Origin: Theristus sp. LFF4_11
Taxonomy: Eukaryota; Nematoda; Chromadorea; Monhysterida; Xyalidae
Length of the DNA: 64,000 nucleotides
Assembly: GCA_030248135.1 (NCBI GenBank)
Contig: JASANC010002713.1
Location: 1 to 64,000, forward strand
Reading direction: 5' to 3'
Shown here in pieces: positions 19,601 through 29,318 of the stretch. The stretch's first letter is position 1; each line of letters opens with the position of its first letter. The notes under the pieces are model-generated. The model had not been told where the DNA came from. It ran no database searches and saw only the letters and a list, made by a program, of their open reading frames with translations. The translations under genes and the position numbers were made by a program.

Positions 19601-21373
19601 AACGGCCGAGTCGGGAAATGCAACAGACGATCGCAGAACATTTGAATTTGGACCTGTCGACGGTGGCAAACTTTTTCATGAACGCACGACGTCGCTCAAG
19701 GAATGGCAATGTGCAGCTCATGGACGCGCCGGCGCCCTACCAAAAGGTGATGAGGTCGCCGTTGCATTGTTGTTTATGAATCGACTCAGTTAAGCGCGCT
19801 GATTAGTGCTCACCTGTCTAACATGTAAACACCGATCGTTGCAGCACTTGCCCAAACGGTGTTCGCTTCTAACGAATGAATGGCGAAAGGTCCAACAGAT
19901 TTACCACAAATAGTTTGATTTTGTTGTTGTTGTTGTTGTTGTTGTTGGGATTTTTTGGCAATGTTTTTAGCCAGGGCTAACCCAGAGAAGCGTACAGAAC
20001 GCCACTGAGTAGGGCGCCCATCGAGTTTTCTGTCATTAAGTGCCTACACTGCTCTCGGCGGTGCTCGATCCCCCGAGCGCACAGACAATAGTCAAACGCA
20101 CTACCACCAGGCCACGAGGGTGACTTGTTTTGTTTTGTTCTAGGTGATTTGTTTTCAGTATCTTAAATAATGTGCTGCTGTTTGTGTCAGGTGCGGCCAA
20201 TCACGCCTCCACCGGAGCCGTCCGCAGTCTACACACGACCACCAAAGGGCAGGCCACCACGGATGCCAGCCACCGTGCCTCCCGTTCATGCAGGCATCGC
20301 GCTCACCACTCCGGGAGGTAAGAAGCAGGCGCTACTTGGAGCCGAACTTTCCGGAAAATTGCGACGCAAGAAAACTTGGTGTTGTAATTGCAGGCCAGAA
20401 AAGCAGCAGCCGACAGACAACCGGCAGCGACGAGGCGTCGGCAGCGCACTCGGATGCGATCGCGTTGATTGTTGACGAAGTGGCTGCGAACACAGCGGCT
20501 GCAGCAGACCAGACGGAGCAGCACGGCACACAGGCGCTCGAGGACAGTGGGCTGCCTGAGCTGGTCGATGCGGAACAGGATGAACTGATGATTGAGCCGC
20601 AAGCAAGCGACCACTCGTCACCGCCGGACGCTGCTGCGCTGTTGGCGAGGCCACGGTCGGCTGTGCCTGCCGGCACCAAGGCGAAACAGACTGCTGCACA
20701 GGTAGACCATGCTGGTGCGCACGTGGCACTGTTCTCCAAGGACGTACGGCGAACAAGAGAAAGCGCGGCATCGCACTTGCAACAACACAACAAGGCAACA
20801 ACAATATCAGTCAGCCACGAAAACCGGCTTGCATTTCAACCAAACCCGGTGCACTTCTTCTTTCTGTAGTTCCAAGTTTCGTTTTGCATGCTCTGTATTC
20901 TGCGAAAAAGTGGCAGGTTTCAAGAAACACTTCAGCAGCCGAACAATCCTCTGATTCATTGGCGTTTATGTTTCGTGAGCGAAACTCGTGTTGCGTTTCT
21001 GCAGGCCATCGCTGACATTGTGGAGAGTGGCGATCGTGATTTCGATGACGGCTCGAGCACTCAAAAGTCAGCAGACCATAAACGCTGCTCGCCGAGTACG
21101 AGCATTTGCGCGACGACCAAAACTCGTGCAGACAGCAATGATTGCGAGAGCAACAAGCGGCAGCATGATGCGGCATCGTCCGCACACAGCAGACGCACCG
21201 GGCGCTCAGTGCCGGTCATGTCACTGCATTCGCCATCGTCTGTGAAACATCATCCGTCTACGGAACATCAACCGAGCATCGTAGAAGCGGCCGATCGTAG
21301 AAGCTCGCTGCGCGCGTCCAAAACTGCGAAAACGCACTCGCACAAAACTGCGCCTCGTGACGATCTGTCGTGA
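13652..21373 (+). CDS. onecut: ONECUT-class CUT-homeodomain transcription factor
   Basis: Predicted nuclear DNA-binding regulator. Inferred exons: 13652-13842, 13931-14537, 15521-16147, 16342-16906, 17210-17364, 17621-17809, 18882-19090, 19582-19746, 20191-20317, 20394-20701, 21005-21373. All junctions are phase-compatible and give 1170 residues to TGA. One CUT domain lies at about residues 630-706 (ELKQFSIPQAVFAERILGR, then SQGTLSDLLRNPKPWNKLKS). The homeodomain is at about 833-888, ending STVANFFMNARRRSR, with Phe48 and Met50 as in ONECUT proteins. The N-terminal 600 residues are Ser/Thr/Asn/Gln-rich and low complexity; a KGRPPR stretch near residue 921 looks like an AT-hook. The start is uncertain: ATG at 13678 is possible, or coding begins at an upstream exon. 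The first donor is ambiguous (13842 GT, or 13821 with GC). Identification of the family is firm; N-terminal structure is not. Confidence 0.9.
14723..15504. mobile_element. Mariner-like MITE in onecut intron
   Basis: Terminal inverted repeats start cagggtgggccaaaa and extend about 65 bp with scattered mismatches. The element is flanked by TA (14721-14722 and 15505-15506). The interior has a direct duplication of about 160 bp (from about 14801 and 14961, tttatagaatttgcgcc). No transposase. The termini and TA flanks fit Tc1/mariner. It fills most of the 983-bp intron between exons ending 14537 and starting 15521. Confidence 0.87.
16342..16906 (+). CDS. onecut: onecut exon with first half of the CUT domain
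   Basis: The acceptor is tttctag before 16342 and the donor is gtttgt after 16906. The exon encodes a Ser/Ala/Pro-rich region followed by an acidic run (GENDDDIYID) and the CUT helices RELCHRIAFELKQFSIPQAV. It ends after the second base of the Arg codon of ERILGR, so the intron splits the CUT domain before SQGTLSD. The frame is confirmed by the homologous continuation at 17210. Confidence 0.9.
16935..17105. repeat. hAT-like repeat fragment in onecut intron
   Basis: The intron 16907-17209 contains aaccaatcagacagaaatac, agtttattttttgacttcc and neighbouring blocks that match the interior of the hAT-like element at 48375-48707. Termini are eroded. Confidence 0.5.
17210..17364 (+). CDS. onecut: onecut exon with second half of the CUT domain
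   Basis: Acceptor tttacgcag before 17210, donor gttagg after 17364. It encodes SQGTLSDLLRNPKPWNKLKS then GRETFRRMYNWLKMPLSD. The part up to GRETFRRM is the most conserved stretch of ONECUT CUT domains, while the last helix (NWLKMPLSDRLRVL) departs from the KWLQEPEFQRMSALR type of many bilaterians. The frame opens into the acidic linker DQTDNDDN. Confidence 0.93.
18122..18837. mobile_element. hAT-like TAGGGATGGAGCC element in onecut intron
   Basis: Starts tagggatggagccg and ends ggatccaccctа-type sequence, with inverted ends of about 14 bp with mismatches. The exact 8-mer gctacaaa flanks it (18114-18121 and 18838-18845). Subterminal regions carry repeated ccggattccgg motifs. No transposase is seen, so it would need one in trans. 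It occupies two-thirds of the intron 17810-18881, between linker exons of onecut. Confidence 0.9.
18882..19090 (+). CDS. onecut: onecut exon with linker and start of homeodomain
   Basis: Acceptor cattgcag, donor gtgtgt, phase 0 at the 3' side. It encodes an acidic/Ser-rich linker, a short poly-Ala (KQQQAAAAAA) and the N-terminal arm and helix 1 of the homeodomain (KRQRLVFSDIQKRTLQ). The CUT-to-homeodomain linker, about 125 residues from 17330 to this point, is much longer than in vertebrate ONECUT proteins. Confidence 0.9.
19390..19530 (-). repeat. Inverted fragment of the mariner-like MITE
   Basis: gggattcggatcccttaact, gaattcccgcgtcgtgcatg and ctatgcgcgcat match, inverted, the 15300-15420 part of the element in the earlier intron. 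Termini are absent. It lies in intron 19091-19581. Confidence 0.65.
19582..19746 (+). CDS. onecut: onecut exon with homeodomain helices 2 and 3
   Basis: Acceptor gtttgcag, donor gtgatg, both phase 0. It encodes AIFRETQRPSREMQQTIAEH and the recognition helix NFFMNARRRSR. Asn51 and Arg53 are kept; Phe replaces the usual Trp48 and Met is at 50, a hallmark of ONECUT homeodomains. Confidence 0.94.
19921..20124 (-). repeat. tRNA-derived SINE, copy 2
   Basis: Same order as the copy at 13376: an AAC-triplet tail (GTT repeats on + at 19921-19947), a body with ccagggctaacccagagaag, and a tRNA-like head whose minus-strand reading includes tggcctggtggtagtgcg (A-box-like) and gggatcgagcac (B-box-like). 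It lies in onecut intron 19747-20190. Confidence 0.8.
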
Positions 21374-21455
21374 TGTTTGTTGCCTTTTTGGTCTCGGCGG
21401 CGATTATTGATGAATTTCGGCACCGGTTTGCAGAAGAGAAGAATAACAGCCAGCA

Positions 21456-21461
21456 AATAAA
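21456..21461 (+). promoter_or_regulatory. Polyadenylation signal of onecut
   Basis: AATAAA 83 bases after the TGA at 21371-21373, followed by a GT-rich stretch (gtgtgcttgtgttcgg) at 21481-21496. This gives a short 3' untranslated region. Alternative, more distal sites are possible. Confidence 0.7.
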
Positions 21462-21496
21462 CAATCTACGTTTTTATTGAAGTGTGCTTGTGTTCG

Positions 21497-23866
21497 GCTT
21501 AGTCATGCCAGAACGTTGAATTGGAAGTTTAAGTTTCTTGCTGTATTAATGCGTTTGAGCTCGATTTGTTTAAATCCTGTTGGTTGAGTTTTTCTGAAAA
21601 AACGAACGTTTTTGGAAGCAATCGCTTTTTGTCGTTACCATTGTCGCATACATGTCTATTTTGCCTGTTTGCTCTGTCGCCTTCTCATTGGTTTCTTTTT
21701 TTTAATTTCGGTTTAGTTTAAAACTAAAAAATGTTGATTCAAGCTAAAAATGTCGTGTGCGATGGAATGTGATGCTGTTACTGCCTCAATCATTGCAAGA
21801 ACCACTTTTGCACTCTGATTTCGCCAAGTCCATCCAACAGCTCGTGTTCTAGGTTGATAACGTTGGCGGTGCAGTACGCAAGTGAACCAAGAAGCAACAT
21901 TTGAACCGCGAGGGTGCATGCGACGTGCGTTTGCGTGAATGGCTAACTTATTTCTCTGGTGCGCAGTATTGTATGCACGTTTGGGTGTGTTGTTTTCTTT
22001 GCACCACCTAGTCAATGCCTTCACCATGTTTGTATGTTACCAGTTCAGTTCGATGCGTGCTTGAATCGTGTCGCGCACATTCAGTGATGTTGAATTGTCA
22101 TCAATATTGTTGTTGTTTTTTTTCTTTTCTGCGAAAAGAGTGAAATCATGAGAAATGTAGCAAATATTATTAGAAGTCAGGAAAATGTAGACATTTTGGG
22201 TGTTTTTTGGTGTTTAGTTGTGGGTCACTCCAATTTTTGTTTTTTTTTGCGAAACCTGGGCGTTTGCAAGTTTCTCTGTTCTTCTGCCCCCGACCGAATC
22301 CGTCATTACTGTGAGTGTTGTCCTGTGAATTTTTTTTATCTTTCCGATTTTCCGTTTTTCATCTGCTTATTCTTCTCTGAATAATTTTAAAAAAATCAAT
22401 TTAGTGTCAGTTAAAATTGGTTCACTGATGAATTTTCGAAAGAGTAATAATAAATCCTCTCATTTGTTCGTCGATTACCTGAAGTGCGTTGCCTTTGCAA
22501 GCGTTTTTGTTGTTTTGTTTTTTTTCGGCAAGTTTACATTTTCGTGGTTTCTTCCTGCTTAGATGACAAATGGCCTGTGGTAGTGGTTGGTTGTCGAGGC
22601 TGCTGAGTTGAACGCTTCTTTATCATCTTATATACTGTTGAGTGATAAAATGGAAGTCTTCTGTCTGTATCTGTTTGATAATGTTGATTTAAGAGTGCAG
22701 TAATGAAATAATTATTGTTGCCATAGATAAATTTTGTTTCATTTCCTGTAATATTTGAATGCTATTGTTTTGTTTGTTACTTTTGGTAAGCTTGCTTGCA
22801 TACCTTTTTTATTCATAGTTTGTCAACGCATTGCAACAGATGAACGAACGTTGTCTTCGTTTGGCACCTCAATGTTTTGCAGTGCTGCAGCGAGTTTCAG
22901 TGAACCAAATGAATCGCAAATGGGCGTTTTTCCGATTTTCTCAAAAAAAATTGGTGGCTGCTGCTTCACAGCTGAATGCTATTGCTTTTTCCAATTGTTT
23001 CCTTGGTATGCTTTTAGCTTCAGAAATCACATTGGCACAACAGTTGAGAAACAAAAACAATACGTTAAAAGCATGGGAATCTGTTTGTTGTGTTTTTAAC
23101 ATTTCTTTGATTTTTGACACCAATGAATCAACGCTGCTTGCTCTAAAACTATTATAATCGGTTTTTGCTTTGTGCTTGTCATGTCGTAATATCCTTTTCT
23201 GGTTAGGTCTGCTCCGATAAATGTAGCCAATGTTTGTGGTCATCCACTGAGAACACCTACTCAACAAAGTGATGAACAAATTTCGCATTTTTCACAAGTA
23301 AAGTTGGCGGGACGTTCTTAGTGTCCAGTTCTAAATTGGCGCCACTAAAGTATCAATAAAATTCTGTTTTTTGCATTAACCGAACGTACGTTGTAATTTT
23401 ATTTTCATCTTTTTTCATGTTTTTGTGTGAATGTTTGTAGTATTTGTATTTGTATTTTTGTAGTGTTTGGTGCCTTAAAATTGATTTACCATGAAATGAC
23501 AAGTTTTCCCCATACTCATTCTTATTCATTGTTCACTAGAATGTACAGTAGCTATCAATACCTTGCTATACTTTTCCCACCTTTTCAGCAGTGATCATAT
23601 GATTGAACTGGTGTTTTCATTCGTGGGAGTTATCGCAGTTTTGTTTTCAAACGCTGGTTTTTCACTCGAAGATACACTTTTACACATACACAACGCGGAG
23701 TCAGGAATATAATTATTATATTTGATTCAAAATAAAGCACGTGCAAAATATCAGTGGTTGGTTTCTGAAATCGATGATAATCTGTCAATTTTAGCACCTG
23801 AAGAGGATTTCGGAACATCAAAGAACAAAATTACGGTGATTAAACGAAACACCGCCACCAGAAGAA
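21497..23866. other. No recognised gene
   Basis: T-rich on the + strand, with short open frames on both strands that lack splice or codon support. A further AATAAA occurs near 23355. I see no RNA gene or transposon terminus here. Confidence 0.5.
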
Positions 23867-24187
23867 TCACAAATGCTGTCTGGTGACTCTCAGGTGAAAC
23901 CAAAGGGTGTTCACGACGAAAACGGACAGGCCGGTTAGTGCAAACAGCAATATGGCTGCCGTGACGTAGTAAACGACAATGTGCTCGTGCGACAGCGCTA
24001 TCGGCTTCAAAATTCGTCCCATGCTCAGTCGCGTTTCGTTGTCAGCTGTGCGGTAAACACCATTCCCACGATCAGGTGCTGGTTTTCGTAGGTTCTGGCC
24101 AAATAAACCGTTGAAGGTGCACTCACAAACTGTTGGTAACAAAATGAAAACCACAGCGGTTGAGGTCGGCAATAGTGTTCGCGTCAT
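23867..24187 (-). CDS. Possible small single-pass membrane protein
   Basis: A 106-residue uninterrupted minus-strand frame. The N-terminus (MTRTLLPTSTAVVFILLPTV, then CEC) reads as a cleavable signal peptide. A hydrophilic region of about 45 residues with several Arg and one N-glycosylation-type NET follows. Residues about 70-96 (IVVYYVTAAILLFALTGLSV) form a transmembrane segment, leaving a short basic tail, so type I topology is predicted. The ATG context (agtgaccaATG) is reasonable and a TATA box lies about 240 bases upstream. No family is recognised. It could instead be an exon of a longer gene or a chance frame; no AATAAA is seen shortly downstream. Confidence 0.45.
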   Translation of the reverse strand: MTRTLLPTSTAVVFILLPTVCECTFNGLFGQNLRKPAPDRGNGVYRTADNETRLSMGRILKPIALSHEHIVVYYVTAAILLFALTGLSVFVVNTLWFHLRVTRQHL

Positions 24188-24426
24188 TGGTCACTGTTGG
24201 CCGGCAAATGCACTCGCTTTGCAGCTGCAATTTGTAATGCCGCATTCAAAATTCATTCAAAAAGTCGACACCAAACCGTTTGATTGCTGACAAAAAAATG
24301 AAACAGCCGGTGGAATTTAGTCGACCGGGTTCGATATCACCTGTTGCGTGGCAGCTGGTGGGAAAGTGGAATTGTGTTTTCGTCTTGAATTCTAAAAGGG
24401 CATTCCTAGCGAGCATGGGGCGCACA

Positions 24427-24434
24427 TTTTATAC
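24427..24434 (-). promoter_or_regulatory. TATA box for the minus-strand frame at 23867-24187
   Basis: GTATAAAA on the minus strand. Initiation 25-30 bases downstream would give a 5' leader of about 210 bases containing one short upstream ATG. Link to the gene is inferred from position and strand. Confidence 0.35.
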
Positions 24435-24869
24435 ACACATGAAGCTTGGCACAGTCGCAGCGCAGCTGTTTTCAAAGTAAATTCTTGTAAATCAATACAC
24501 ATGTGGTTGAAACCAAAAACTAGAAAAAGGTATCACGAGCGGAATATGACAAAAGAACTTCAGAACATGAACGCTCACTGAAATTCAAAAGTGCAAGATG
24601 GTGGTCGACTTTTTCTAAAACCGAGTTTCCAAATCGAAACCAAAATTTTTTAAACGGATTATACACTGCTGTATGATGAAAGCGTTAAAACAATTGAAGC
24701 TGAATTTTTGTTAGCGCAATGCAGACCACCCAGTTGCACGCGAACGACAGATGATTTAGTGAATCAGACTGATAACTGGCGAACGATTATTGGTTTATGA
24801 CACGATTGCCACTTCGAAAGATAAAAAACGCATCGACATTTATGTGCGTGCAGTTTGAACCATAAAATA

Positions 24870-25632
24870 CAGGGTGGTCAAGAATTATGGACACATTTTC
24901 ATTTGCCTAGAGATCATTCATACCGAACGTTGATGAATGCAGCTTAAATTTGGTGGATGTACTCTAGACAGTTGGAAATTTCGTTTACCAGAAGTTTTTA
25001 TATTCACCGAGCGTTTACCATCTGGGAGCCGTTAAAATTGAAAATGTTGGAATTGCCTTTTTGAATTTTGTATTGCAGACTCTCATTGTATCTATATCAT
25101 TGATTTTTGAAAGCGTGAAACCTTGCTTCCAAAAATTTGCAGAACACAGTTTTTTGAACATCAATTCCTGTCGTGAATATGGCTTTCATATTCATCTCGA
25201 TGTCCAGCGAAGTTCACATGAAGCTGAAGTACTGCCAACCGAAATGCATTTGGAACAGACCTGACAATTTTTCGGGGAAGCTTGCTTTCTACGTTGCTGT
25301 TTTTGCGATGACGAATAGTTTCAGCAGATTTGCGGAAATACTTCAATGATCCGTTGATTAGTTTCAATAACAATACCTAACTGGTTATTCAACTTTGCAC
25401 AGCCATCACATCAGGAAAGCGCAGAAATTGATAAAAAACTCGTTGAAAATTTGTTTGTTTCTACTTTTTTCAATCACTGCCCACCTAAACGCGTATAATC
25501 CAATGCACATAAAATTTTACGTTGGTTAACTCCAAAATTTCTATCTTTCTTGAGTACCTGTACTAAATTTTAGCTTGATTGGTCAACGTCTGTAGCCAAA
25601 TGAATATGTGTCCATATTTCTGGACCACCCTG
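24870..25632. mobile_element. Mariner-like MITE with CAGGGTGGTC ends
   Basis: Inverted ends cagggtggtcaagaattatg and its near complement (catatttctggaccaccctg), each bordered by TA (24868-24869, 25633-25634). The 763-bp interior has no transposase. The ends differ from the 14723-15504 element beyond the first 8 bases, so it is a distinct family. Confidence 0.85.
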
Positions 25633-26074
25633 TACGTTTTCATCAGCGCTGAGAAGCTGATGAATGCCCAAATACAGCACCAACGACTGTGCCTGTGGTC
25701 ACTCTTTCACAGTCCTGTGCCTGCTTGGTGCGTGGCAATGCATGTGCGGACATTATTGTCAAACCATTTTCAAAAAGTGCACTCGCATTACAAAAAATTA
25801 CCACAGCGAACCACTGAACACAGTTGTAATATTGAATGAAAGAACAAAATGCCAATGAGCTTCTGTGCAACAAACCGTGTCAAGAGTACAAATACTTATT
25901 GTGGCACTGCATGGTGAACCGAATAAAAATCTTGTTTTGTACTCTTGCATCACTTAGCTTTTTTAACAACTTTGCTCTTCAAATATTGACAATCAGTTGT
26001 TTTTCAGTTTTTTTCTGTTTCTACGGTGGTAGTCTTTATTGTGTGCTGTAACTTTCATTTGGATTTTTGCGATA
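25633..26074. other. No recognised gene
   Basis: A Cys-rich open frame at about 25664-25858 (containing WQCMCGHYCQ) was considered but has no start context, splice support or family resemblance. Confidence 0.4.
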
Positions 26075-26521
26075 CCGTATTACCTCTATTAAACCCCCCC
26101 AAAATTAAACCCCCCCCCCAAAAATAAACCCCCACCCCCTCGACAAGTTTCCAAATAATCCCCCCCAAAAATAATCCCCCATGGGGGATTATTGAAACCT
26201 GTTTGGAACACATACCCAGCGAATTCAGTGGCTGGTTGCCGTGAAAATGATGAAATTGTGCTACCAAAGGCCCCAAATGGATGAGTTAATGGTAATTTCA
26301 TTACAAAAGGCTGTTGTAAAAGGAAATTTCTATGTAGAGTAGAAGTTTCTGCGACTTCCTTTCTGCCATGGAAGGTATTTTTGCCATTTTGCCCACTCCT
26401 AAAAATGGTTTCCAAATAACCCCCCCCCCAAAAATAAACCCCCCCCCCCAAAAATAAACCCCCACCCCCAGAAGTCGCTGAAGAAATAAACCCCCATGGG
26501 GGTTTATTAGAGGTAATACGG
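26075..26521. mobile_element. TA-flanked MITE, CCGTATTACC family, copy 2
   Basis: Same ends as the copy at 9463-9921, flanked by TA (26073-26074 and 26522-26523), but inserted in the opposite orientation: the central block is the reverse complement of that copy with few differences. Length 447 bp. A solo family terminus (gggggtaatacggta) occurs at about 26724-26739. Confidence 0.83.
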
Positions 26522-26739
26522 TATGTGCGTTATATGCCTTTAGAATACAAATGTCGGTTTTAAAAATAAAAGTGTGAAAATTAAAAATGAAGGGATTTGT
26601 GAAGCAGGCAAGAGCGGAGCTGGGTTGCTGGAAAAATCGTGGTTTGATTTGCTGTCACTCACAATTTTTGAACAACCATGGATGGATAATAATTTTGAAG
26701 CTGTGTCTGTGGGAGGGTTTTAATGGGGGTAATACGGTA

Positions 26740-27347
26740 GCTGCCTAGCCCTTCATACATCACTCACCCTGATCAAGCAAAATTAAAAAAGAAATTTTTC
26801 GATTTAAAATGGGGGTTACTGTAAAACACGGAAGGTATCAAATCATTCAAACCAAATTAAATCAGTTTTCGTATTTATGTCGCCTTTTGTCAATCATTTC
26901 ATGGGGGGCGTGTGTCGGCCAAATTTTCGAGGGGGGGTCCGATGGGGGGGGGGGTGCCCGGTTTTAGGAGGGTGGCGGCACGTTGCCCCCCCCAACCGAC
27001 GGTCTCTGGTGCTCTGGGGGGGGGGTGTACCCCTCCCCCGCGCCCCCCTCCCAAATTTTCCAGCTATCTATCTATCTGGAAAATTTCGTAAAACTACAAA
27101 GCTAAACCGGAGCTGGAGCTGATCCCTGATCCCAATGTTTCACCCCTTCAACAAAACTGTCAATCAAGGCACTTTCACTTTGTTAAAAAGGCTTCACTTA
27201 GGATTAGGATTAGGTTTAGGATTAGGAACCTACAACGACTTCATTAGGATTAGGATTGGGCTTAGGATTAGGAACCTACAACGACTTCATTGAAACCGAA
27301 CTAAACAACAAAACAGACTGTAAACTTGGCTTTGGTTTAGTAATGTA
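26740..27347. repeat. Repeat fragments before the palindromic element
   Basis: 26900-27090 is a G-rich CAGTACCG and CATAGTTGTTC-type fragment (gtgtcggccaaattttcga; cagctatctatctatctgg). 27178-27300 holds two copies of the TTAGGA-rich module ending aacctacaacgacttcatt. No gene. Confidence 0.6.
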
Positions 27348-28876
27348 CAGTCGAACTCAATAAAATGTGGAATCAGCTGATTGGTCGGCCGAGGGGAGGC
27401 TGCTAGGGTTGTTAAAAAAAAAACAAAAATCGTCATTTTTGTTTTTTTTAAAAAAAAATTTTTTTTTTTTTTTTTTTAAATTTCAAAAATCAAAGTTGTG
27501 CTAAATCAATCAGGGAGTCCGAAGAACCACATATGATATGCAAGCGCCTCCCGAATGACTCCCGTATGGCGGAACTTTGCAGATTTTGTTTTGGTGACCT
27601 CAATTACCCCTTTTCCAAACCGTCACCATGCCTCTTCTTGTGTTTTGACCTCCAAAACGTCACTAATTGTCCCCAGCTAAGCTAATGCTAAAGTGAAGAC
27701 AAACATACCGCCTTGAAATTCGATCAATTCTTCTGATGGTGTCGCGACGACACGACACGAAGCAGCAACCAGACAACGTAGCGCTTGCAAACGGAGCAGC
27801 GAGCACAATCGGACGCTCTGCGAGGCGAATCGTCACCTTATCTGCATCGGAAATGGTAGGCTAAGCTTTGGGACGCTCAAAAACTTCATCGCAGATGTTG
27901 TCGAAGCCTAAAATCAGTCGGTAAAACGGCCCAAAATCGACTGCTAAAGGTTTTACGAGGTATAATCAAAGAAAATTTTTGTTGAACTTTCGAAAAATTG
28001 TGCCAAAATTGAGGTTTTCAGAGCATATTAGAGGAAAATTTTTCGAATTTTTTTTTTTTTAAATCGGCATTTTTGTTTTTTTTAATCACTTTTTTTTTTA
28101 AAAAAAAAATTTTCATTTTTGTTTAACAACCCTAGAGGCTGCTCACACTCCGCACCCTTCTTTTTTCGTGGATCTGGATTCTATTGAATCGCGTTTCTTT
28201 TGAATGAGTGTGAATTTCCAGCACCGTTTTCATGCTAAAAATAAACTCAAAGGGTTGGAGAACTGCGAAATTCATTTTTTTATTCAACAGCTCAAAATGC
28301 ATTTTTTACTGACGACGACGACGACGACGTCGTCGCTTAATTTTTACGTGTGAACTGATAAGACAAAAGCCTGAAATGAGTGCGCTGTGTAGCCAGCTGA
28401 AGGGGGTTTCATTCCTAGATGACCGATCGACATGCGTCCGCAATTTAAAAAAAAATGCGTTCCGACTTCGCGGACGACGACGACACGACGACGACTTTGC
28501 TTTCATTTTTCATTTTCACCGTTTTCAAGTTGTTTTTGGTAAGCTGCTGTGTTCATTTACTTGGTGCACGGCGCACGCAGCAAACCATGCACAGCTTTCA
28601 GGCTTTTATTTTTCAGTCCACACGCAAAAATTAAGCACGACGTCGTCGTCGTCATTAAACAAAAAATACATTTTGAGTTGAGCTGTGGAATAAAAATTTT
28701 CTAAATTTTGCGGTCTCTAACCTTTGAGTTTATTTTTGGCACAAAAAGGGTGCTGGAAATTCATAAAAACACGTTTCAATAAAATCCAAATCCACGAAAA
28801 AAGAACGGTGCAGAGTGTGAGCAGCCTCCGCTCGGTCGACCAATCAGCTGATTCCACATTTTAGTGAGTTCGACTG
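27348..28876. mobile_element. Palindromic TA-flanked element, CAGTCGAACTC family, copy 1
   Basis: Ends cagtcgaactc and gagttcgactg, flanked by TA (27346-27347, 28877-28878). The two halves are largely complementary, including ggaatcagctgattggtcg near each end and gacgac/gtcgtc tracts at 28311-28334 and 28640-28655. With the inserted element (27404-28134) and its duplication removed, it is about 790 bp, against 795 bp for the copy at 35378. No coding sequence. Its superfamily is unknown; TA flanks suggest a Tc1/mariner- or Harbinger-type mechanism. Confidence 0.85.
27404..28134 (-). mobile_element. hAT-like TAGGGTTGTT-family element, intact copy
   Basis: Begins tagggttgtt and ends aacaacccta; perfect 10-bp inverted ends. 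The 8-mer gaggctgc is duplicated exactly at 27396-27403 and 28135-28142. It sits inside the palindromic element. Length 731 bp. Subterminal A/T tracts pair; the centre (tctgcatcggaaatggtagg, gtgtcgcgacgacacgac) is shared by all copies. No open frame. Confidence 0.9.
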
Positions 28877-28879
28877 TAG

Positions 28880-28954
28880 GCAAAGCGGAAAATTTGCTAT
28901 CTATCCAGCTATCTATATCGCCCCCCCCCGACCCCTCGGCTCTGGAACAACTAT
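28880..28954 (-). repeat. CATAGTTGTTC-family end fragment
   Basis: Inverted family end: agctatctatatcg, a C run, then ctcggctctggaacaactatg-type sequence, with the rest of the element missing. Confidence 0.6.
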
Positions 28955-29101
28955 GATTGCTCGAATCTGCTCACACAAAATTTTGACACATTTTCACACT
29001 AAATTGTTTTTTGTTAATGGTCGATCAGATTTTGCTTGCGTTCTCTCTTACTCAATCAATGTTAACTTGAGGTTTTTCCACAGAATTTTGTTTTGTTTCA
29101 G

Positions 29102-29318
29102 TGGCATGCCTGGAACCTGGCCCGCTGGCCGTGCGCAGCTCAGCGTTGGAAGCGCCGCCACCACGCCAAAAACAAGGTCAATCACAAAAATCCGTGGTTT
29201 CTTTTGTTATTTTTTTGTAGCCCTCGGGTCGGCCTCTACCGGTTCCAAAAACCCGCAACTAGCAAACTCCGGTGGTCGGTGGTTTGTTGCAGGCAGAAGT
29301 AGGGGTGGGTCGGTATAA
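29102..29318 (+). CDS. Candidate pair of exons, frame unresolved
   Basis: Two GC-rich stretches are bounded by good splice signals: ttttgtttcag before 29102, aacaag/gtcaat after 29176, and ttttttgtag before 29221. All three frames are open through the first exon and splice in phase to the second. In one frame the second exon reads ALGSASTGSKNPQLANSGGR and would be the terminal exon, ending at 29318 within the hAT-like element that begins at 29300. A stop occurs by then in the other frames too. Since the frame is ambiguous it may equally be part of a non-coding transcript. No homologue recognised. Confidence 0.3.

Noticed and set aside
13570..20124. SINE heads as functional tRNA genes
   Set aside because: Only the box-like motifs are tRNA-like; the cloverleaf is not complete and copies carry a body and triplet tail.
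25579..25858. Cys-rich frame near 25.7 kb
   Set aside because: Several overlapping frames are open, none with a start, splice signals or a Cys pattern I recognise.
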